Source of the DNA: Sabellastarte sp. h YS-2021
Lineage: Eukaryota; Annelida; Polychaeta; Sabellida; Sabellidae
DNA length: 64,000 nt
NCBI GenBank assembly: GCA_964017235.1
Contig: OZ024935.1
Span: 90,115,052-90,179,051, forward strand
Reading direction: 5' to 3'
Shown here: one piece after another, positions 62,001 to 64,000 of the stretch
Position numbering within the stretch: position 1 is the stretch's first letter
Layout of the letters: each line of letters starts with the position of its first letter
The notes under the pieces: generated by a model
What the model saw: the letters and a program-made list of their open reading frames with translations, nothing else
Told to the model about the DNA's origin: nothing
The model's database searches: none
Program-made: the position numbers and the translations under genes

Positions 62001-63265
62001 ATTCGCCTTCTGGGGGGTGCCTTAAGATTTGCTCATATTTTGACCAATAAGGCAGAAGTAAGGCTGTAAACAATATTTTTGGCGAGAGTGGGCACCACTA
62101 AAAGACAAATAAGTAGTGTATTCATTAAGAAATACATACCAAGCTCAAAATACATGTATTGGGAGTGCATGTGGCGAGGGTACCATAAACTTGAAATTCA
62201 GCTCAAAACACCCCTTAAATGGGTTGGATCTGGCTCAGATTTTCACAGGAAACTCAGTTTCCACCTTAGAATTAAATTGCATTTGTCTGACAAACTCGAA
62301 GGCCATATTTGGAATTTCAGTTTCGGGGTGTGGACCTGGTCTGCCCCCGTCATGAGGGGTAATTTCAGGTATATCATATTGTGGTCAATTTGGAGCACTT
62401 ATGGAATTTCAGACATGTTTTGATCAGAAATAAGGACATTTTAGGCACATTTGGAGCATTACATGTCTTAACACAAATTATTTAACCTGAATATTGCTGT
62501 TAAAATGGTGTAAAATACATGTAAATCAGCCCAAATGAGTAGTAAATGTTGGTCTATAATTCTGAAATTTGGCAAGAAAATAGTATGTAACCTACTAAAT
62601 CTGACTGCATAGGTCTTAGAATTACATCCAGTATGGCAGTGATTACTGGTGTGGTATAGGGGCCCCAGCAGGCCTGTAATTCGCCTTCTGGGGGGTGCCT
62701 TAAGATTTGCTCATATTTTGACCAATCAGGCAGAAGTAAGGCTGTAAACCATATTTTTGGCGAGAGTGGGCACCACTAAAAGAGAAATAAGTAGTGTATT
62801 CATTAAGAAATACATACCAAGCTCAAAATGCATGTATTGGGAGTGCATGTAGTGAGGGTACCATAAACTTGAAATTCAGCTCAAAACACCCCTTAAATGG
62901 GTTGGATCTGGCTCAGATTTTCACAGGAAACTCAGTTTCCACCTTAGAATTAAATTGCATTTGTCTGACAAACTCGAAGGCCATATTTGGAATTTCAGTT
63001 TCGGGGTGTGGACCTGGTCTGCCCCCCCTCATGAGGGGTAATTTCAGGTATATCATATTGTGGTCAATTTGGAGCACCTATGGAATTTCAGACATGTTTT
63101 GATCAGAAATAAGGACATTTTAGGCACATTTGGAGCATTACATGTCTTAACACAAATTATTTAACCTGAATATTGCTGTTAAAATGGTGTAAAATACATG
63201 TAAATCAGCCCAAATGAGTAGTAAATGTTGGTCTATAATTCTGAAATTTGGCAAGAAAATAGTAT
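54659..63265. repeat. 6,101-bp (nine-monomer) higher-order duplication
   Basis: About 54660-57160 matches about 60761-63265. The shared marks are GAGCAGTAAATG with GTCTGTAACCTAC, AAACAATATTTTTGGC, GCCCCCGTCATG and a C7 tract with GCACCTATGG. Differences such as TTCCGCTC at 55337, GCGATAGTGG near 55981 and CATATATCTTAG near 57187 are private to the left copy. The duplicated block flanks the trimer pair. Confidence 0.85.
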
Positions 63266-64000
63266 GTAACCTACTAAATCTGACTGCATAGGTCTTAGAA
63301 TTACATCCAGTATAGCAGTGATTACTGGTGTGGTATAGGGGCCCCAGCAGGCCTGTAATTCGCCTTCTGGGGGGTGCCTTAAGATTTGCTCATATTTTGA
63401 CCAATAAGGCAGAAGTAAGGCTGTAAACCATATTTTTGGCGAGAGTGGGCACCACTAAAAGACAAATAAGTAGTGTATTCATTAAGAAATACATACCAAG
63501 CTCAAAATACATGTATTGGGAGTGCATGTAGTGAGGGTACCATAAACTTGAAATTCAGCTCAAAACACCCCTTAAATGGGTTGGATCTGGCTCACATTTT
63601 CACAGGAAACTCAGTTTCCACCTTAGAATTAAATTGCATTTGTCTGACAAACTCGAAGGCCATATTTGGAATTTCAGTTTCGGGGTGTGGACCTGGTCTG
63701 CCCCCCCCCTCATGAGGGGTAATTTCAGGTATATCATATTGTGGTCAATTTGGAGCACTTATGGAATTTCAGATATGTTTTGATCAGAAATAAGGACATT
63801 TTAGGCACATTTGGAGCATTACATGTCTTAACACAAATTATTTAACCTGAATATTGCTGTTAAAATGGTGTAAAATACATGTAAATCAGCCCAAATGAGT
63901 AGTAAATGTTGGTCTATAATTCTGAAATTTGGCAAGAAAATAGTATGTAACCTACTAAATCTGACTGCATAGATCTTAGAATTACATCCAGTATAGCAGT
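56015..64000. repeat. Array block X: family B with 2,033-bp trimer, cut by window end
   Basis: Monomers start at 56015, 56693, 57372, 58050, 58727, 59405, 60083, 60760, 61438, 62116, 62794 and 63473. Lengths vary from 677 to 679 through C7 tracts and a G5 run (CTTCTGGGGGTG) at 58050 and 60083. The last monomer has a C9 tract (63701-63709), CTCACATTTT and AGATATG, and is truncated at 64000. Confidence 0.9.
57600..61437. repeat. Tandem pair of 2,033-bp trimers
   Basis: From about 57600 the sequence repeats at an offset of 2,033 bp. The shared marks are ACTTATTGAATTT, GACATTTTTGGCAC, GCATTTCATG, GAATTAAGG, ATACAAAGC, TTCCATCTTAG and the G5 run. The correspondence covers monomers 57372/58050/58727 and 59405/60083/60760. 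Confidence 0.87.

Larger units (their letters stand above)
1..64000. repeat. Complex satellite DNA array, 501-683 bp monomers
   Basis: Every part of the window aligns by eye to one monomer. The phase word AGTAGTGTATTC recurs at intervals of 681, 502/501, 678 and small variants (677, 679, 680, 682, 683). All 96 starts are in the same orientation and nothing unrelated interrupts them. Length differences are explained by a 180-bp deletion, a poly-C tract (C6 to C9), a T-run (TTTTTCGG versus TTTCGG), a T5/T6 run before GGCG and a G5/G6 run. No flanking unique DNA is present, so the array is larger than the window. Function is not visible; centromeric, pericentromeric or subtelomeric heterochromatin is an inference from repeat type. 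Spacer-repeat arrays next to rRNA genes are an alternative, but no rRNA is present to support it. Confidence 0.98.

Noticed and set aside
1-64000. CRISPR array
   Set aside because: Repeat units are about 500-680 bp with no 20-40 bp repeat/spacer alternation and no cas genes.
1-64000. rRNA intergenic spacer repeats or telomeric repeats
   Set aside because: No rRNA coding sequence and no short telomere-type repeat is present anywhere in the window.
1-64000. Tandem copies of a transposon or virus genome
   Set aside because: The monomer is too short and has no transposase, integrase, reverse transcriptase or replication-protein motif, and no terminal repeats at monomer ends. An origin from a transposon fragment cannot be excluded.

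Overview
The whole 64 kb window is one uninterrupted head-to-tail tandem array of a single complex satellite DNA. I see no protein-coding gene, rRNA, tRNA, recognisable transposon or single-copy sequence, and neither array edge lies in the window. Using a fixed phase point (GTGTATTC or its variants, first at 322) I count 96 monomer starts: 95 complete monomers plus a partial one at each end, all in the same orientation. A satellite of this size with higher-order structure and no genes indicates a eukaryotic (nuclear) genome. Candidate locations are centromeric, pericentromeric or subtelomeric heterochromatin. I cannot name the species. The frequent TACATGTA-type words weakly suggest a marine invertebrate such as a mollusc, but that is only an impression.

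There are two main monomer families. Family A (mostly 681 bp) carries CTCGAG, TTTTTCGGGG, usually C7, ATCAACAAGAAAATC, GTCTGTAACCCAC and (mostly) TATATAGGCCCCAGGAGG. Family B (mostly 678 bp) carries CTCGAAGG, TTTCGGGG, C6, ATAAACTTGAAATTC, GTATGTAACCTAC and TATAGGGGCCCCAGCAGG. A third form, A-short (501/502 bp), is an A monomer with exactly 180 bp deleted between two AGCA tetranucleotides.

Layout: 1-7.74 kb is A mixed with A-short (nine deletion junctions, including a 4,051-bp higher-order duplication). 7.74-13.19 kb is full-length A. 13.19-25.44 kb is A in a four-monomer (about 2.72 kb) higher-order repeat, each unit carrying the same B-like conversion patch. 25.44-33.62 kb is very homogeneous A. 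33.62-35.66 kb is a slightly shifted A variant. 35.66-41.1 kb is an A/B mosaic built as a 2,039-bp trimer. 41.1-45.5 kb is B. 45.5-47.9 kb returns to the A/B mosaic because it is a copy of 38.7-41.1 kb (offset 6,783 bp). 47.9-64 kb is B with a 3,390-bp pentamer, a 2,033-bp trimer and a 6,101-bp duplication. The window is therefore a record of unequal exchange, local amplification and gene conversion.

Each monomer contains a strong quasi-palindromic hairpin (CCCCAGGAGGC / GCCTTCTGGGG), a 14-bp perfect palindrome (CCCCTCATGAGGGG) fused to a length-variable poly-C tract, a 12-bp palindrome (AATACATGTATT), and an 80-codon open frame with no ATG start and an unstable 3' end that I judge non-coding. 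The most interesting points are the 180-bp microhomology deletion, its near-nucleosomal length relation to the monomer, a GG-to-CC double substitution that perfects and extends the hairpin in eight monomers, and the recurrent B-like patch inside A units.
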